Shown here: positions 28,001-37,782 of the stretch, one piece after another
How positions within the stretch are numbered: position 1 is the first letter of the stretch
Layout: every line of letters starts with the position of its first letter
Source of the DNA: Methanolobus psychrophilus R15
Lineage (GTDB): Archaea; Halobacteriota; Methanosarcinia; Methanosarcinales; Methanosarcinaceae
Length of the DNA stretch: 64,000 bases
Assembly: GCA_000306725.1 (NCBI GenBank)
Contig: CP003083.1
Location: 1-64,000, forward strand
Direction: 5' to 3'
Notes under the pieces: model-generated
Database searches by the model: none
Told to the model about the DNA's origin: nothing
Seen by the model: only the letters and a program-made list of their open reading frames with translations
Translations under genes and position numbers: made by a program

Positions 28001-28643
28001 TTTTTAAATGTTGCCATTCGAAAAATTGTGGCTCTTTTGAGCAGGCTGCTTTGATTTTTTGAAAAGCTTTTTCTTTTGAATTGCATCCATCCGGTTGTAA
28101 TGGTGGTGAAAGATCATATGGTTTTTTTTGTAAGATCATTTCGCGTGTATAGCCAAACATTTCTTCTGTTTTTGTGTTGCAATCTATAATTTTATCTCCA
28201 CGCATTAAGAAAATAGTATCATTGGCATTTTCAAATAGGGTTCTATATCGCAGTTCTGAAATTTTTGTTTGCTCTTCTGCCTGCTTTTGCTCTGTTCTAT
28301 CCTGTAAAATGGTGACGACGGTATCCTTATCTATCCTGTATACATCAATGATAAAATGTTTCTTTGAGAGTTCTATATATTGTTCAATGCGGTCAGGTTT
28401 ACCGGTATGTGCGACATTTACTAAATTTTCTAATACAGAAGTATCTGTAATGGACGGGATAACTTCAGTGATTTTACGTCCTACAATATCGACAACTTTT
28501 AATCCTATGTGTTTTGCAAAGGCTTCGTTTACCTCTAGGAAGACAGAGTCTACAGCTTTTCCCTGTTCATCCCGGATAACTCTATGGATTGCCATATCAA
28601 TAAGAACATTTTCAAAAGCATTAAGATACTTTTTATTACCCAT
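25041..28643 (-). CDS. Hybrid sensor histidine kinase with PAS and GAF domains and a receiver
   Basis: A 1200-residue cytoplasmic multi-domain kinase with no membrane segments. Order: PAS (about 1-110), PAS (130-245), GAF (265-415, with [12 protein letters not shown]-type cysteine-containing pocket region), three PAS (430-545, 555-665, 675-795), HisKA with His828 ([12 protein letters not shown]), HATPase_c (about 920-1045: [17 protein letters not shown]) and REC (about 1070-1190) with phosphoacceptor Asp1119 ([12 protein letters not shown]) and the KP pair. It would sense several cytoplasmic cues and autophosphorylate. No separate response regulator is next to it. The start at 28643 is supported by the PAS-like beginning. 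Confidence 0.92.
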   Translation of the reverse strand: MGNKKYLNAFENVLIDMAIHRVIRDEQGKAVDSVFLEVNEAFAKHIGLKVVDIVGRKITEVIPSITDTSVLENLVNVAHTGKPDRIEQYIELSKKHFIIDVYRIDKDTVVTILQDRTEQKQAEEQTKISELRYRTLFENANDTIFLMRGDKIIDCNTKTEEMFGYTREMILQKKPYDLSPPLQPDGCNSKEKAFQKIKAACSKEPQFFEWQHLKSDGSPFDVEVSFNSLDIEGETILQAIVRDITEHKKTVDTLRISGERLSRINDCLINLSTDYEKNMNALAALSGELLGGTCAIYNRLNGNMLFSVGQWHTPPDYVSEDSPEGHVCYDVIKLGILEPFVVYHLDETSYAKTDPNVISYGLKTYIGHPVICCNETVGSLCVVYQDDVDLSEDDQRILGLIASAIGREEERKIIEEELKESFQKYEELSFIFNRSPACAFVWEIKDNWPVRYVSENVFNLLGYEANEFTSGCILFADIIHPDDLIRVTQEVQDNLAAGIAEYRQDYRLIDKKGSIHWVDDRTWVRSDENGDPFLLQGILWDITDRKKAEKDLSETSNILESMLDQLQDAVAFQNPDLTIIRYNKAGYELLNISPEEVAGKKCYELIGREEECKNCQTKKALKSKRIETADRYVPEFDKYIRATSNPILDEDGEILFIVEQLQDITERKKAEDELKQREKLLNKIFDILPIGLWLADNKGKLLRGNPAGKRIWGAEPLVSPGEYGVFKAWRLPSGEEILPEGWALAHTIKEGITVKDELIEIEAFDQKRRIILNYTAPVLNDNGEMLGAIIVNNDITELKKKEWELLEAKESAEAANIAKSEFLATMSHEIRTPMNAIIGFTDLLLETEINDVQRHYAEIVQRSGGILLNLIEDVLDLSKIDAGKLELEKLDFDLQVLLEGLVKTMSLRAHSKGLELSCNIEEDVPLLLQGDPGRLTQILTNLTGNAIKFTMEGEVTIHVSIEYLEVDTVMLRFAVTDTGIGIPEEKIDLIFEKFTQADASNTRRFGGSGLGLAISKQLAEMMGGEIGVTSEVGKGSEFWFTVRLDKQSQTGWIEKSEQADLLQSGNHMLNILLVEDDIYSQKVAQEMLMRDGFNVNAVNNGIEAIKALEIMPYDLVFMDVQMPEMDGLEATKHIRSPDSKVLNKNIPIIALTAHAMQGDRELFIEAGMDDYMSKPITLKTLGELLGKWNDIILAGKGSHH

Positions 28644-29519
28644 CCTATTTATTCTCCTATTTATACAATCGATGGACTATTTTGAGCATGATGCAGAAGT
28701 ATGTTACAAGTAACCGATACTATAAATCTATGGCATTAAATTATATAAAAATTCATGCTTTGGTTTTTCTATGTTGAGATTGTCAAATCACAGAGTTGGT
28801 TCAGGTAATTATGATGAACTTTTGATTCACATTGAGTCCTATATTCACATTACCCTGGATTAACATTGATCTAGTACTTCCTCAGGCAGCGCTGTATGTC
28901 TGCCATGTTCCACTTTACCTTCTCTCCGCGTTCGTCAACTCTCTCCCTGTACTGGTACTCCTCACAGTCGTTCTCGCCTTTCCAATGTGGTGCAATAAAA
29001 GACCTTTGAAATTAACGTTTCAGGTAATGTTTTTTGTCACGCTCTACATGTAGCGGTTATATATTTAGGTGGTGCACTTAATGATAGTTGATATATTCAA
29101 ATCTCAACGAAAACCTTTGCAAGGGATTCACCCTTGACATAGATGGAGAATTGGTAAAGATATCCAAAAGGGGCTCTGTAGAAAACCTATTGAAATCAAT
29201 ATCATCTGGTTATTTTCGATCAAATCAATCAACGAGGGGATCTACTTTTCAAATAAACCTATGCTGCCATTTTACCCAGAATTTTGAGGATTTCTACAGA
29301 GCCGTTTTCTGTATTTCGATTCTCTTCTTGCATTCATTGGTAACCAAACATATCATTTTCGACGAAATCAACATCAATCAGCTGATAATAGCAAGCTGAG
29401 TAGTCACAAAGAAGGTTTTGATCCGATGCCATCATATTATTTATAGTATATAGATAATTATTATAATAAAGCGTACTCTACTATTGTGATAATGCACATC
29501 TAACATTTATTTAAATAAA
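28644..29519. other. Long intergenic stretch with a MITE and a coding scrap
   Basis: No intact gene. On the minus strand, about 28876-29010, a frame without a start reads FIAPHWKGENDCEEYQYRER and continues to VKWNMADIQRCLRKY-stop, which looks like an old gene tail of unknown family. A MITE-like element lies at 29172-29303. The last 100 bases are AT-rich and should hold the promoter of the protease gene. Confidence 0.45.
29172..29303 (+). mobile_element. MITE-like element A, 132 bp
   Basis: Terminal inverted repeats GGCTCTGTAGAAA-ACCT and (reversed) GGCTCTGTAGAAA-TCCTC bound a 132-bp unit without coding capacity. A 131-bp unit with the same ends is at 50125-50255. The first 27 bases and last about 20 are near-identical between the two; the centres differ. 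Confidence 0.7.
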
Positions 29520-32500
29520 ATGGTGGATCTATTGAAAACATATTCTTTTTGGAAACTAATTTCCATAGGCTTGATTATTTTTTGCATGTTTAGTACAATA
29601 TCTTTTGCTGCCTCTGGTACATATTATGTGGAAGAATTTAATCCTGAATTCAGTGCATATATGTCAACCCTTAAAGAGTATAGTACAGAAGGGTTTAATG
29701 TTGATCTGAACATGTATTCTGAATTAAACCGGGTAAATGCATTGGGAGAGATTCCCGCTCCTATTGATCATATTCACCTAACACCGCCCAAAAATTTAGA
29801 GATCAGTTTATTAGATATAGATCCATGTTTACCTGTGGCATTTGATCTACGAGACTTAAATTATGTTACACCTGTCAAAGACCAGGGTCCTGTGGGATCA
29901 TGTTGGGCATTCGCTTCGCAGGGTTCTCTCGAATCAAACCAACTTAGGGCAACTGGTATTGAATGGAATTTCTCTGAAAATCATATGAAAAACCTTTTAA
30001 ATAGCTGGGCAGGAAGTTCATATGAACATCATTTTGATGCTGAAGAAGGCGGTAATGCCTATATGGCAGCTGCTTATTATACCAGAGGAGATGGACCTGT
30101 TTTGGAAAGTGATGATCCCTACAATCATTCTTATCATCTATCGCCCAATGACATTGAAAAACAAATAACTGTCAACAACATATATTTTCTTCCTCTTAGA
30201 TCAGGCCCACTTGACAATAATGTTCTAAAGCAAACAATTTATGAACACGGTGCACTTTATACCAGTATTGCCTGGCTGGTTAATGCTAGCAATGAAGAAA
30301 GTCCGTATACCACATATTACAATCCCACATCAGATTATGATGGGGGGCATGCTGTTTTATTAGTCGGCTGGGATGACTCTTTTTCCATGGATAATTTTCC
30401 CGAATCATCAAGACCTCCTGGTGATGGAGCATTTTTAGCAAAAAATAGCTGGGGAACAAACTGGGGTGCAAATGAAGGTTATTTCTATATTTCATATTAC
30501 GCTTATTCTCTGGGAAACAGATCAAATGTCTTATTCCTGGAAGGGAATTCCGGGGATGTATATAAGAACATTTATCAATATGATATGTTAGGCAACACAC
30601 AAAATATAGGATATAATCAAACACATGCATGGGCATCTAATATTTTCAGATCCGATACAGATGAAGCTATTAAAGCTATTGGCTTTTATACAACTACGTC
30701 TAACACTAACTATAATATATCTATATATCTTGATCCTGAAGATCCTGCTGTATCACCGATAAGCAACAACATATGTCTGGATGGGCTAACGGGATCTAAA
30801 GAGTTTGCCGGATATCATACTGTTGAACTACCAGATCCGATCGTTATTCTGGAGAATATGAATTTTTCCATAGTTATAGAGTTTGAACATGATTCATATC
30901 AATATCTGATCCCAGTTGAGTCTCCAATAGCTAATTATTCAAGTCAGGCTACTTCTGGTCCTGGTGAAAGTTTCATTAGTCAGAACGGAACTGTGTGGGA
31001 GGATATAGGAAGTTCCCTTGGGAATGTTTGTATCAAAGCATTTACTGTGGATGGTCCGCGTGAAGTTTATGTGGGAGAAGATAAAGAATACGGAAATATA
31101 AGCGCTGCAATGGACGTTGCAAACAATGGCGATACGATCATTGTCAGTGATGGGATCTATACTGAAAACCTGTTGATTGACAAGGAGATCGTGATCCGTT
31201 CTGAAAATGGATCCGCAAAAACTATTATAGAGCCTGCCACAACTGCTGAGCCTGTATTCAATCTCACGGCAGATAACATCAGTATAAGTGGTTTTAACAT
31301 TACAAGTGGTAGTGCAGATGTAAATTATGGTATCTACGTCAGCTCGGTTTCAAGCTGTAATATTTCAAACAACCTGATATCCGGATTCTATATAGGTCTG
31401 CTCTTTTATGACTCTTGTGACAATGTTATAATGAACAACAGACTGAGCTCTAATTTAATGAATGTTTATTTTGGCGATTCAACAAAAAATATTTTTACCA
31501 ATAATACGCTGATATCATCTGATTTCAACTTTGGTGTTTATGGACCTGAATTAGATCATTTCATTCATTATATCGATGATAGTAACACTGTCAATGGGAA
31601 AACACTCTATTATTGGATTAACGTATCAGATGCTGAAATTCCCTATGATGCCGGGCAAGTATATGTTGTGAACTCTAGCAACGTCACTGTGAAAGACATT
31701 GAAGTATCACATGGTTTTGACGGTATAGCATTTGTATATACGGACAACTCTATGATAAAAAATGTTACAGCAATTTATAATGACTATGCTATCTCTCTTA
31801 TAAATTCCAGTTCCAATATTGTCGATGGCATCAGAACTGATGACAATTACCATGGAATATATGTCGAACATTCTGAACATAACACTTTTATTCATAATGT
31901 TATTAGTAACAGTAATTACGATGGTATTTTTGTCTATGGATCTAATTATAACAATTTTACCGGCAATACTGCTAATAACAATTGTATAGATCCGATATTT
32001 TGGACATGCTCAGGTATTTATCTTGAAGCATCTGACAATAACAGTTTGATCAGAAACATTGCTAACTTCAACTCTGAATCCGGAATTCATCTTAGAGGGT
32101 CTGATAATAACACTTTGATCCAAAATACTGTTAATTCTAATTCCTTGATGGGGATATACCTTTATGGGTCAGCTAACAACATATTGACAGAAAATATCGC
32201 TAATGAGAATATTTTCAGTAGTATTGTCCCGGCGGGGGTAACTCTTGACAGGAGCTCTTTTGAGAAAGACCCGGCAGAGATAAAAATTATTAAAAAACAT
32301 GATCCGGTTAAAAATGATGTGACTTTAAACAGCATTTCGATCAACGGTATAGATATATCACCCGGATCGGGTATTTCTTTAATTTCCAGTCCGGATAATA
32401 GCTTGACGGCAAATCAGGTGCTGAATAACACATATGAATTTGCTGCTATGGGATCTGAGAACGTTACAGTGAACGATCTGATATTTAGCTGTGACAATGC

Positions 32501-33575
32501 ATCTCTTAGCTTCTTAACTGATGCGTATACCCTCCGCCTGACAGGCAATGATTCACACGACACATCCCTGTTAGGAAAAACCAATGTAAATGGTTATATA
32601 GACTTGTTCCGCAGTGTCCCGGCACATCTGGATAACATGCCTGTTACATTTTCCTATGACGATTGCGGCATGAGCAGTGTAGGCGAATCATCTGTTAGCC
32701 TTTACAGGCTAAATGAAAGCGAGTGGGTGAAAGTTGCAAATACCGTGCTTAATATCAATGACAATTATGTTTCTGCAGCTATTAGTGCAGTTGACGCAAA
32801 TCCGGTGATAAATGATGCTGTCTTTGAAACTTATGAAGCTACCTTTTCCCTTTTCAAGGATTTGGAAAATTCTTTATCTGATTCTTTCGCCGTTAACTCT
32901 GGCAGTTCTGCTATGGCCAAAGAAAGAAGGGACGGGACCATAAGCTATTTGCCGGTAGGTAATGAAGGAGAGATAAAAGATGACTTTATTGTTAGCTCAT
33001 CATCGGGATCCACCACAATTACTCTCTATAAAGGAACAAAGGCCACAGATCCTTTAGGAGATCCTGTGGATAGGATAATCGTCACAACACCAGCATCCTT
33101 GCCTGAAGACGCCCCTGCGGAGCTTGTATGGTCCGGTATTTACTTAAGGTTTGGCCCATCTGGGACAAGGTTTAGTCAGGATATCATGGTAACTATTGAT
33201 TTTGACCAACATGACCTTGAAGGCAGATCCCCGGTCATCTACACCTATACATCCGATGATGGATGGGTGGCGCTGGAGACGACTGTGGACTGGGAAAATG
33301 GCAGGGCAACTGCAATGATAAGTCATTTTTCACTATATGCTCTGTTTGCAACCCTGACGGATGAAACAGATCATGTCATGGTGGAGGAAGCATCCCAAAG
33401 CTTAGAGAATATAGAAACTTCTGGTATGCAGTATGATGGTAGTCCGACAGAAGAGCCAACAAATAATGAAAGTAGTTTTGGCTATAGCTATATTTTTGGG
33501 GTTTTTGGTATAGGTATCATTCTGTTTATGGGAATAATACATCTAAAGAAACAAGAAGATGATGAAGGGCTCTGA
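29520..33575 (+). CDS. Secreted papain-like cysteine protease with beta-helix repeats and membrane anchor
   Basis: A 1351-residue surface protein. A signal peptide covers about 1-31. A C1A peptidase domain (about 105-345) has Gln122, Cys128 (GSCWAF), His277 (GGHAVLLVGW) and Asn309 (KNSWGTNWG). A lectin-like beta domain (about 350-510) follows, as is usual in archaeal and clostridial C1A proteins. Then come right-handed beta-helix NosD-type repeats (about 525-900; recurring N..L..N.A..N...GI.L). Next is a stretch with a VNGYIDLFR-like segment, then a ZU5-like domain (about 1145-1285) and a final hydrophobic helix (about 1325-1345) with a basic-acidic tail. It probably degrades proteins or processes surface-layer material outside the cell. 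There are many Asn-X-Ser/Thr sites. Confidence 0.9.
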   Translation: MVDLLKTYSFWKLISIGLIIFCMFSTISFAASGTYYVEEFNPEFSAYMSTLKEYSTEGFNVDLNMYSELNRVNALGEIPAPIDHIHLTPPKNLEISLLDIDPCLPVAFDLRDLNYVTPVKDQGPVGSCWAFASQGSLESNQLRATGIEWNFSENHMKNLLNSWAGSSYEHHFDAEEGGNAYMAAAYYTRGDGPVLESDDPYNHSYHLSPNDIEKQITVNNIYFLPLRSGPLDNNVLKQTIYEHGALYTSIAWLVNASNEESPYTTYYNPTSDYDGGHAVLLVGWDDSFSMDNFPESSRPPGDGAFLAKNSWGTNWGANEGYFYISYYAYSLGNRSNVLFLEGNSGDVYKNIYQYDMLGNTQNIGYNQTHAWASNIFRSDTDEAIKAIGFYTTTSNTNYNISIYLDPEDPAVSPISNNICLDGLTGSKEFAGYHTVELPDPIVILENMNFSIVIEFEHDSYQYLIPVESPIANYSSQATSGPGESFISQNGTVWEDIGSSLGNVCIKAFTVDGPREVYVGEDKEYGNISAAMDVANNGDTIIVSDGIYTENLLIDKEIVIRSENGSAKTIIEPATTAEPVFNLTADNISISGFNITSGSADVNYGIYVSSVSSCNISNNLISGFYIGLLFYDSCDNVIMNNRLSSNLMNVYFGDSTKNIFTNNTLISSDFNFGVYGPELDHFIHYIDDSNTVNGKTLYYWINVSDAEIPYDAGQVYVVNSSNVTVKDIEVSHGFDGIAFVYTDNSMIKNVTAIYNDYAISLINSSSNIVDGIRTDDNYHGIYVEHSEHNTFIHNVISNSNYDGIFVYGSNYNNFTGNTANNNCIDPIFWTCSGIYLEASDNNSLIRNIANFNSESGIHLRGSDNNTLIQNTVNSNSLMGIYLYGSANNILTENIANENIFSSIVPAGVTLDRSSFEKDPAEIKIIKKHDPVKNDVTLNSISINGIDISPGSGISLISSPDNSLTANQVLNNTYEFAAMGSENVTVNDLIFSCDNASLSFLTDAYTLRLTGNDSHDTSLLGKTNVNGYIDLFRSVPAHLDNMPVTFSYDDCGMSSVGESSVSLYRLNESEWVKVANTVLNINDNYVSAAISAVDANPVINDAVFETYEATFSLFKDLENSLSDSFAVNSGSSAMAKERRDGTISYLPVGNEGEIKDDFIVSSSSGSTTITLYKGTKATDPLGDPVDRIIVTTPASLPEDAPAELVWSGIYLRFGPSGTRFSQDIMVTIDFDQHDLEGRSPVIYTYTSDDGWVALETTVDWENGRATAMISHFSLYALFATLTDETDHVMVEEASQSLENIETSGMQYDGSPTEEPTNNESSFGYSYIFGVFGIGIILFMGIIHLKKQEDDEGL

Positions 33576-33600
33576 GTCCTTCAGCTCTTTTTAAAACAAG

Positions 33601-34635
33601 GAGGATTCAGATTAACCTCTCTTTTTTAAGTATCGGATAAATCTAAGTTGTTACTCGTCCCACTTCATCCAAGATTTTTATGTTTTTGTTCCTTTTCACC
33701 TTAATTTTAGGATAGCTTACGCTATCTTAGATAGTTCCCTTCCTTTTCAGTGTTCTCAATTGATGAAGATTAAAAGAAAAAGCTGTAATCAGCATTTTTA
33801 CATTCACCCTTTCCACATTTGTGACAAGCACTTTTCCTGCTTTGAACACTTCCTTTGCTACTGCATAGACTCTTTCACATGGAACTCGCTGTACACTTAT
33901 CCTTTCATTTCTGAGAACATCGTTTATTCCTAATGGATGTCCTCTTACCGCTCTTTGCATTGTTGCTGCAAAACCCTTTGCAACTGCTCCAAAGTATCCT
34001 TTGTCACGGTAGACTACTTCACCCACTTCAGATAGATCTACCTGTGAATCATGTACTGATGCAGTTGTTGTTTCAAATCTTCTGATCAGTTCATATTCCT
34101 TATCAATAATTGTATGAAGCTTGTAGCCAAAATGAGATTTGCCACCTTTTTTTGCCCAGGTTCCATCTTTGCTTCTAGCTGTTTTAGCATCCTTTCCACG
34201 AGGTTCATCAGCTTTAGCATGTCCAGGGTTGGAGTGGATGAATGTGGCATCCTGGATCATCCCTTTTTTGATCTTCAATCCAAGAGCATTAAGCTGTTTT
34301 TGCATCTCGTCCCATATTTCTTTCTCTTTTCCATTATCGCTAATTCTCTTTCTAAATGACCAGACAGTTGCACTGTCTGGAACATATCCAGGAAACCCCA
34401 GAAATTTCCTAAAGGATATTCTGTCAATACACTGTCTTTCAAGTTCAGCATCAGAAAGACCATGCCACTGTTGTAGAACAAGCATTTTAAACATCACAAT
34501 AACATCAGCTTCAGGCCTGCCGCCTGAAGCTGTTCTGTTCTTGTACATTGATTCCAGAATTGGACGAAACGGTTTCCAATCAATAAGTGATTCTATTTCT
34601 GCAAGCTTGTCTCCAACGGATTGAAGGCGTTTATA
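33601..34635 (-). mobile_element. Truncated IS5-type element, second copy
   Basis: Its right end (GAGGATTCAGATTAACC, 33601) matches the first copy. The element is cut at 34635, inside transposase codon about 14, where it joins IS630-type sequence directly. The left terminal repeat and transposase start are lost, so it is immobile alone. Confidence 0.9.
33727..34635 (-). pseudogene. IS5-family transposase lacking its N-terminus
   Basis: Residues from YKRLQSVGDK onward are present and open to the stop at 33727; only about the first 13 residues and the start codon are missing. All catalytic motifs remain. An internal ATG at 34548 could start a shortened 273-residue protein. Confidence 0.85.
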
Positions 34636-35466
34636 GCCTTAATGCCAAATTTTGGCGGAGGTAGGAAATCCAAACTTACTGATGAACAAAAAAAGGAATT
34701 AAGAGCTTTGTTGGAAAATAAGGATTACTGGACTACAAGAGAAGTCTGGAAGTTAATAAAGGAAAAATATGGCGTAGAATATTCAGAGAAACAAGTAGGA
34801 GTTATACTTCACAGTTTTAACATGTATCACTCAAAGCCATATCCCCTTGACTACAGAAGACCTAAAAACGCTGAAGAGATCTTAAAAAAAACTAACCGAA
34901 GCAATTCCAAAACATATTGGTCAAGATGAGCAGTATATCATAGGTTTTCTGGATGAATCTTCACCACAAACAAAAGCAAACACGCAAAGATTATGGTCAT
35001 TTAAAAAACCGTTGATAATAAAAAATACGGATTACGTTAAAGCAAATGCATTTGCGTTTTATTCGATCAACGGGAACAGTATCATTGATTTTATGAAAAG
35101 CTCAAAAACAGAAGATGTGTGTGAATTCCTGGAAAAAATTGTAGAGCAAAACCCAGGGAAAAGAATAATTCTTGTTCTCGATAATGCAAGATCGCATCAT
35201 GCAAAGAAAACGATAAGTAAAGCGAGAGATTTAAAAATAACACTTGTGTTCCTACCACCTTATTCACCTGATCTAAATCCAGTAGAATTTGTCTGGAAAA
35301 CAATCAAAAGAGAAGTGTCAGTCAAATTTGTCAGATCAAAAGAACATTTGAGGGATATTATCAAAATGGAATTTATGAGGGTAGAGAGCTCATTATCGTT
35401 TGCAAAAAAATGGATAGAAACATTTAATGCACAAATAAAAAGTGTGATTTGTTGAGTTAGGGACTA
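34636..35466 (+). mobile_element. Truncated IS630-type element, second copy
   Basis: From 34636 (GCCTTAATGCC) to the terminal repeat end at 35466, followed by TA. It lacks the first about 70 codons of the transposase and the left end. Frames 1 (to 34929) and 2 (to 35455) meet at the same eight-A run as in the first copy. Residue differences from copy 1 are few (VRSKEHLRD for VKSKEHLRN). Confidence 0.88.
34639..35455 (+). pseudogene. IS630-family transposase lacking its N-terminus
   Basis: Reads ALMPNFGGGRKSKLTDEQKK onward in frame 1, then after the A run the DDE part GFLDESS, VLDNARSHHAK and SPDLNPVEFVWK in frame 2. The helix-turn-helix start is deleted at the junction with the IS5 fragment. 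Confidence 0.85.
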
Positions 35467-36068
35467 TAGTAACTATTTTGCGGGAAACACATATCTACCG
35501 TATCACGGACTTCCCGGAGCCATGCCTCTCTTTGCTCCTGAGTGCTCCCGGCTATCGTCCTGAACATCCTGCGGCTGTAGTTCCTCACGCCGCAGAAATC
35601 AAAGATGCAGTCCCTCCATATCTTCTCGAGCGGGTCCCCGAAGACAGTGTTCTCCCTTTCCTCGAGAGTGTTGGAGGTATTGAACACGATAGCTGCTTTT
35701 GCCTTTAACAGACCTATCGGAAGGCCGGAGCCATCATCATTTTCATCGAACCTGTATGCCACCTTTTCCCGGAGTACCCGGTCCACCCAGCCCTTAAGGA
35801 TAGCCGGAGGCTGTCCCCACCAGTTCGGATGGATGATGATTATGCCATCGGCGTCCCTGATCTCTGAGCAGTGGGTCCGGACGAGTACATCCTCCGACCT
35901 GTCTGTGATAAGTTCCTCACCCCGGATAACAGGATCAAAATCCTCCATGTACAGATCATGGAAACGGACATCATGCCCGTTCTCATTTAGAGTATCAACT
36001 ACCGCAGATGCAATAGCGTGATTGAGGCTTTTATCATAGGGATGACCCAGTATAACAGAGATCTTCAT
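35457..36068 (-). CDS. Flavodoxin-fold NAD(P)H oxidoreductase (KefF/NQO family)
   Basis: A 203-residue FMN-binding protein starting MKISVILGHPYDKSLNHAI at 36068, with GGGTGGT upstream. The flavodoxin-like fold shows the active-site stretch DGIIIIHPNWWGQPPAILKG and WVDRVL, typical of the quinone reductase/general stress 14 family. It would use NAD(P)H to reduce quinones or similar electron acceptors in the cytoplasm. The last residues (NSYYSP-stop) are read from the IS630 terminal repeat, so the native C-terminus has been replaced or slightly extended. The enzyme core is intact. Confidence 0.87.
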   Translation of the reverse strand: MKISVILGHPYDKSLNHAIASAVVDTLNENGHDVRFHDLYMEDFDPVIRGEELITDRSEDVLVRTHCSEIRDADGIIIIHPNWWGQPPAILKGWVDRVLREKVAYRFDENDDGSGLPIGLLKAKAAIVFNTSNTLEERENTVFGDPLEKIWRDCIFDFCGVRNYSRRMFRTIAGSTQEQREAWLREVRDTVDMCFPQNSYYSP

Positions 36069-36139
36069 GACAGGACCACCCTGCAAAACCACAAACAGCC
36101 CGGGCGCTTACATATGAATGTCATGTGTGAACTGTCCTC

Positions 36140-36442
36140 TTACACCAGATAATCCATAACAGCCCGCTCTTCCCGGATTTTTGCCACAAATTCAGCAACT
36201 TTGAGATGGTCCGGATGGTCCTGGTAAACGGACAATGCCGCTTCGTCCCTGAACTCGGAGTAGAGCGCAATATCGTATGCAGCATCCGTAGGAGCTACGT
36301 TGGAAGCAACTTCCAGGAACTGTATCTCGGGGATCTTATCCTTCAGGGCTTCAAGCATCCCTTTCATTATAATTGCATTCTCGTCCCGGGTCTTTCCTTC
36401 TGCATGATCTTTGAGTTTCCACATAACGATATGTTTTAGCAT
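36140..36442 (-). CDS. Dabb family protein (stress-responsive alpha/beta-barrel)
   Basis: A 100-residue protein of the Dabb domain: MLKHIVMWKLKDHAEG at the start, EVASNVAPTDAAYDIALYSEF in the middle and YQDHPDHLKVAEFV near the end. Such proteins form dimeric ferredoxin-like barrels and include stress proteins and small monooxygenases; the substrate here is unknown. It is transcribed in the same direction as the flavodoxin-fold gene, 72 bp downstream, and the two may be co-expressed. Confidence 0.9.
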   Translation of the reverse strand: MLKHIVMWKLKDHAEGKTRDENAIIMKGMLEALKDKIPEIQFLEVASNVAPTDAAYDIALYSEFRDEAALSVYQDHPDHLKVAEFVAKIREERAVMDYLV

Positions 36443-36569
36443 GATATCTTCCTTTTCCGGGACAGTGCTTTAGTACCGCAGGTTTGTTTTGGCATCCCGG
36501 CATTCATCTTTGAACTGTAAGTGCAGTATATGTAAAAAAAGATATGCATCCACACCGATGAGCGAAACT

Positions 36570-36656
36570 CCGAGAGGATAAGAGAGACAAATAAGTAGAG
36601 GAGACAGGCAGGCAAGGGAGACAAACAAGTAGGGGAGACAAATAGATAGAAGGGAT
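36570..36656. repeat. Purine-rich imperfect tandem repeat
   Basis: Units like GGAGACAAATAAGTAG recur about four to five times with changes (GAGACAAATAAGTAGAG, GAGACAGGCAGGCAAG, GAGACAAACAAGTAGGG, GAGACAAATAGATAG). It is an A/G-rich strand in the gap between the Dabb and AbrB-PhoU genes. Confidence 0.65.
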
Positions 36657-36659
36657 TGA

Positions 36660-37625
36660 TCACAAATGTGATAGCTCGATGGATAGCCTCGCAATCTTTG
36701 ATATATGGTTCCTTATACTGCAATAACTGTCAAGCATCAGCTCCGTGCGGGAAATTGTCACCATGTCAGCACCTTCCCTGAAGGCTCCTATCACGGATTC
36801 CAACTCCATGCCCCTGTAGATTATATTGTTTGCAAGTTCGCTGTCAGCGAGTTTGAACGATTCGAACGCATCCCTGAACATATCCCGGAGTATCTGGCAC
36901 AATTCAGTCATCTGTGAAGAAAACTCCGGTGTGATGTTACCATTCTCAAAATGAGAGACTATCTTTGTGATATGGTTGCCTATGCGGTCGATATCCTCCG
37001 TAGCAAGCCTGTAGTAAAATGCCTGGGTAAGATTAAGATCATCCTTTACCGAGACATTCTTCACATTCATCTTCCCGATGTACATCCGCGATACCAGGAA
37101 ATAGGTGCGGTCGATCTCAATGCTCCTTGATGCCAGCTCCCTGCACAGCAAAGTTTCATTCTCTTCCAGTACCCTGGCAAGGTCATCGAACATCAGGAAC
37201 ACAAGAGAGAACATGCGTTTTGCAGCCTTCTCAATGGTGAAATCCTCCGTGTTCAGGAGGTTCTGGATGAGTATCCTGCTGCCTGATGACTCCACAATCT
37301 CAAATCCTATAAGCCGTTTGCAAAGGTTCTTGATCATATCTCTGGTCCCTGCTGTAATCTCCGTGCCATGCACCTCTATGATGTGGCAGTTGCCAAGCAC
37401 GTACAGGGCAGTAATATCACGTTCAAGGTCCTCGATGTTCCGGTCAGCACGGATCTTCCTGACCAGATGTTCTTCCTCGACATCCGGCGGCACAAGCAAC
37501 ACCGACCCATCCTCCTGGTAAGAGAATCCTACCTGTGTGCCCGCAGTCAGCCTGGAACTCGTAACCCATTTTTTAGGAAGCGTAACTATGAACGTGGATT
37601 TCCCCGTGACCTGTACCTTGCGCAT
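36660..37625 (-). CDS. AbrB-PhoU phosphate-response regulator
   Basis: A 321-residue protein with an N-terminal SpoVT/AbrB DNA-binding domain (MRKVQVTGKSTFIVTLPKKWV, residues 1-45) followed by two PhoU-like helical bundles (about 95-310, with the metal-binding-type acidic helices). This archaeal fusion is the usual phosphate uptake regulator. The start at 37625 has GGGGGTG before it; an ATG at 37682 is also in frame. It lies next to pstS on the same strand, with a hairpin between. No pstCAB is present in the window. Confidence 0.88.
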   Translation of the reverse strand: MRKVQVTGKSTFIVTLPKKWVTSSRLTAGTQVGFSYQEDGSVLLVPPDVEEEHLVRKIRADRNIEDLERDITALYVLGNCHIIEVHGTEITAGTRDMIKNLCKRLIGFEIVESSGSRILIQNLLNTEDFTIEKAAKRMFSLVFLMFDDLARVLEENETLLCRELASRSIEIDRTYFLVSRMYIGKMNVKNVSVKDDLNLTQAFYYRLATEDIDRIGNHITKIVSHFENGNITPEFSSQMTELCQILRDMFRDAFESFKLADSELANNIIYRGMELESVIGAFREGADMVTISRTELMLDSYCSIRNHISKIARLSIELSHL

Positions 37626-37743
37626 GTCCGTGACACCCCCTTTACGAAAGAGGCCGGCACAGGATGGAGTAGTATTCTTCATATTTTCTCCTCAATAAGT
37701 ATTGAAATGATTCCTTAATCCTTAAGCTTAAAAAAATAAAAAA

Positions 37744-37764
37744 TGAGCCGGAGATGCCGGCTCA
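37744..37764 (-). terminator. Terminator after pstS
   Basis: TGAGCCGG and CCGGCTCA form an 8-bp stem with a five-base loop, 19 bases past the pstS stop. Confidence 0.6.
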
Positions 37765-37782
37765 TATATTATCCATTCTTGC

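Noticed and set aside
28832-29053. Plus-strand frame of 73 codons before the protease
   Set aside because: Low-complexity hydrophobic reading; the minus strand reads more like old protein, so I treat it as a scrap instead.
29088-29399. Plus-strand frame of 103 codons over the MITE
   Set aside because: It runs through the MITE and its ends, with no ribosome site and no similarity; chance frame.
36570-36656. Possible CRISPR array
   Set aside because: Units are too short, imperfect and contiguous, with no spacer-like unique segments and no cas genes.
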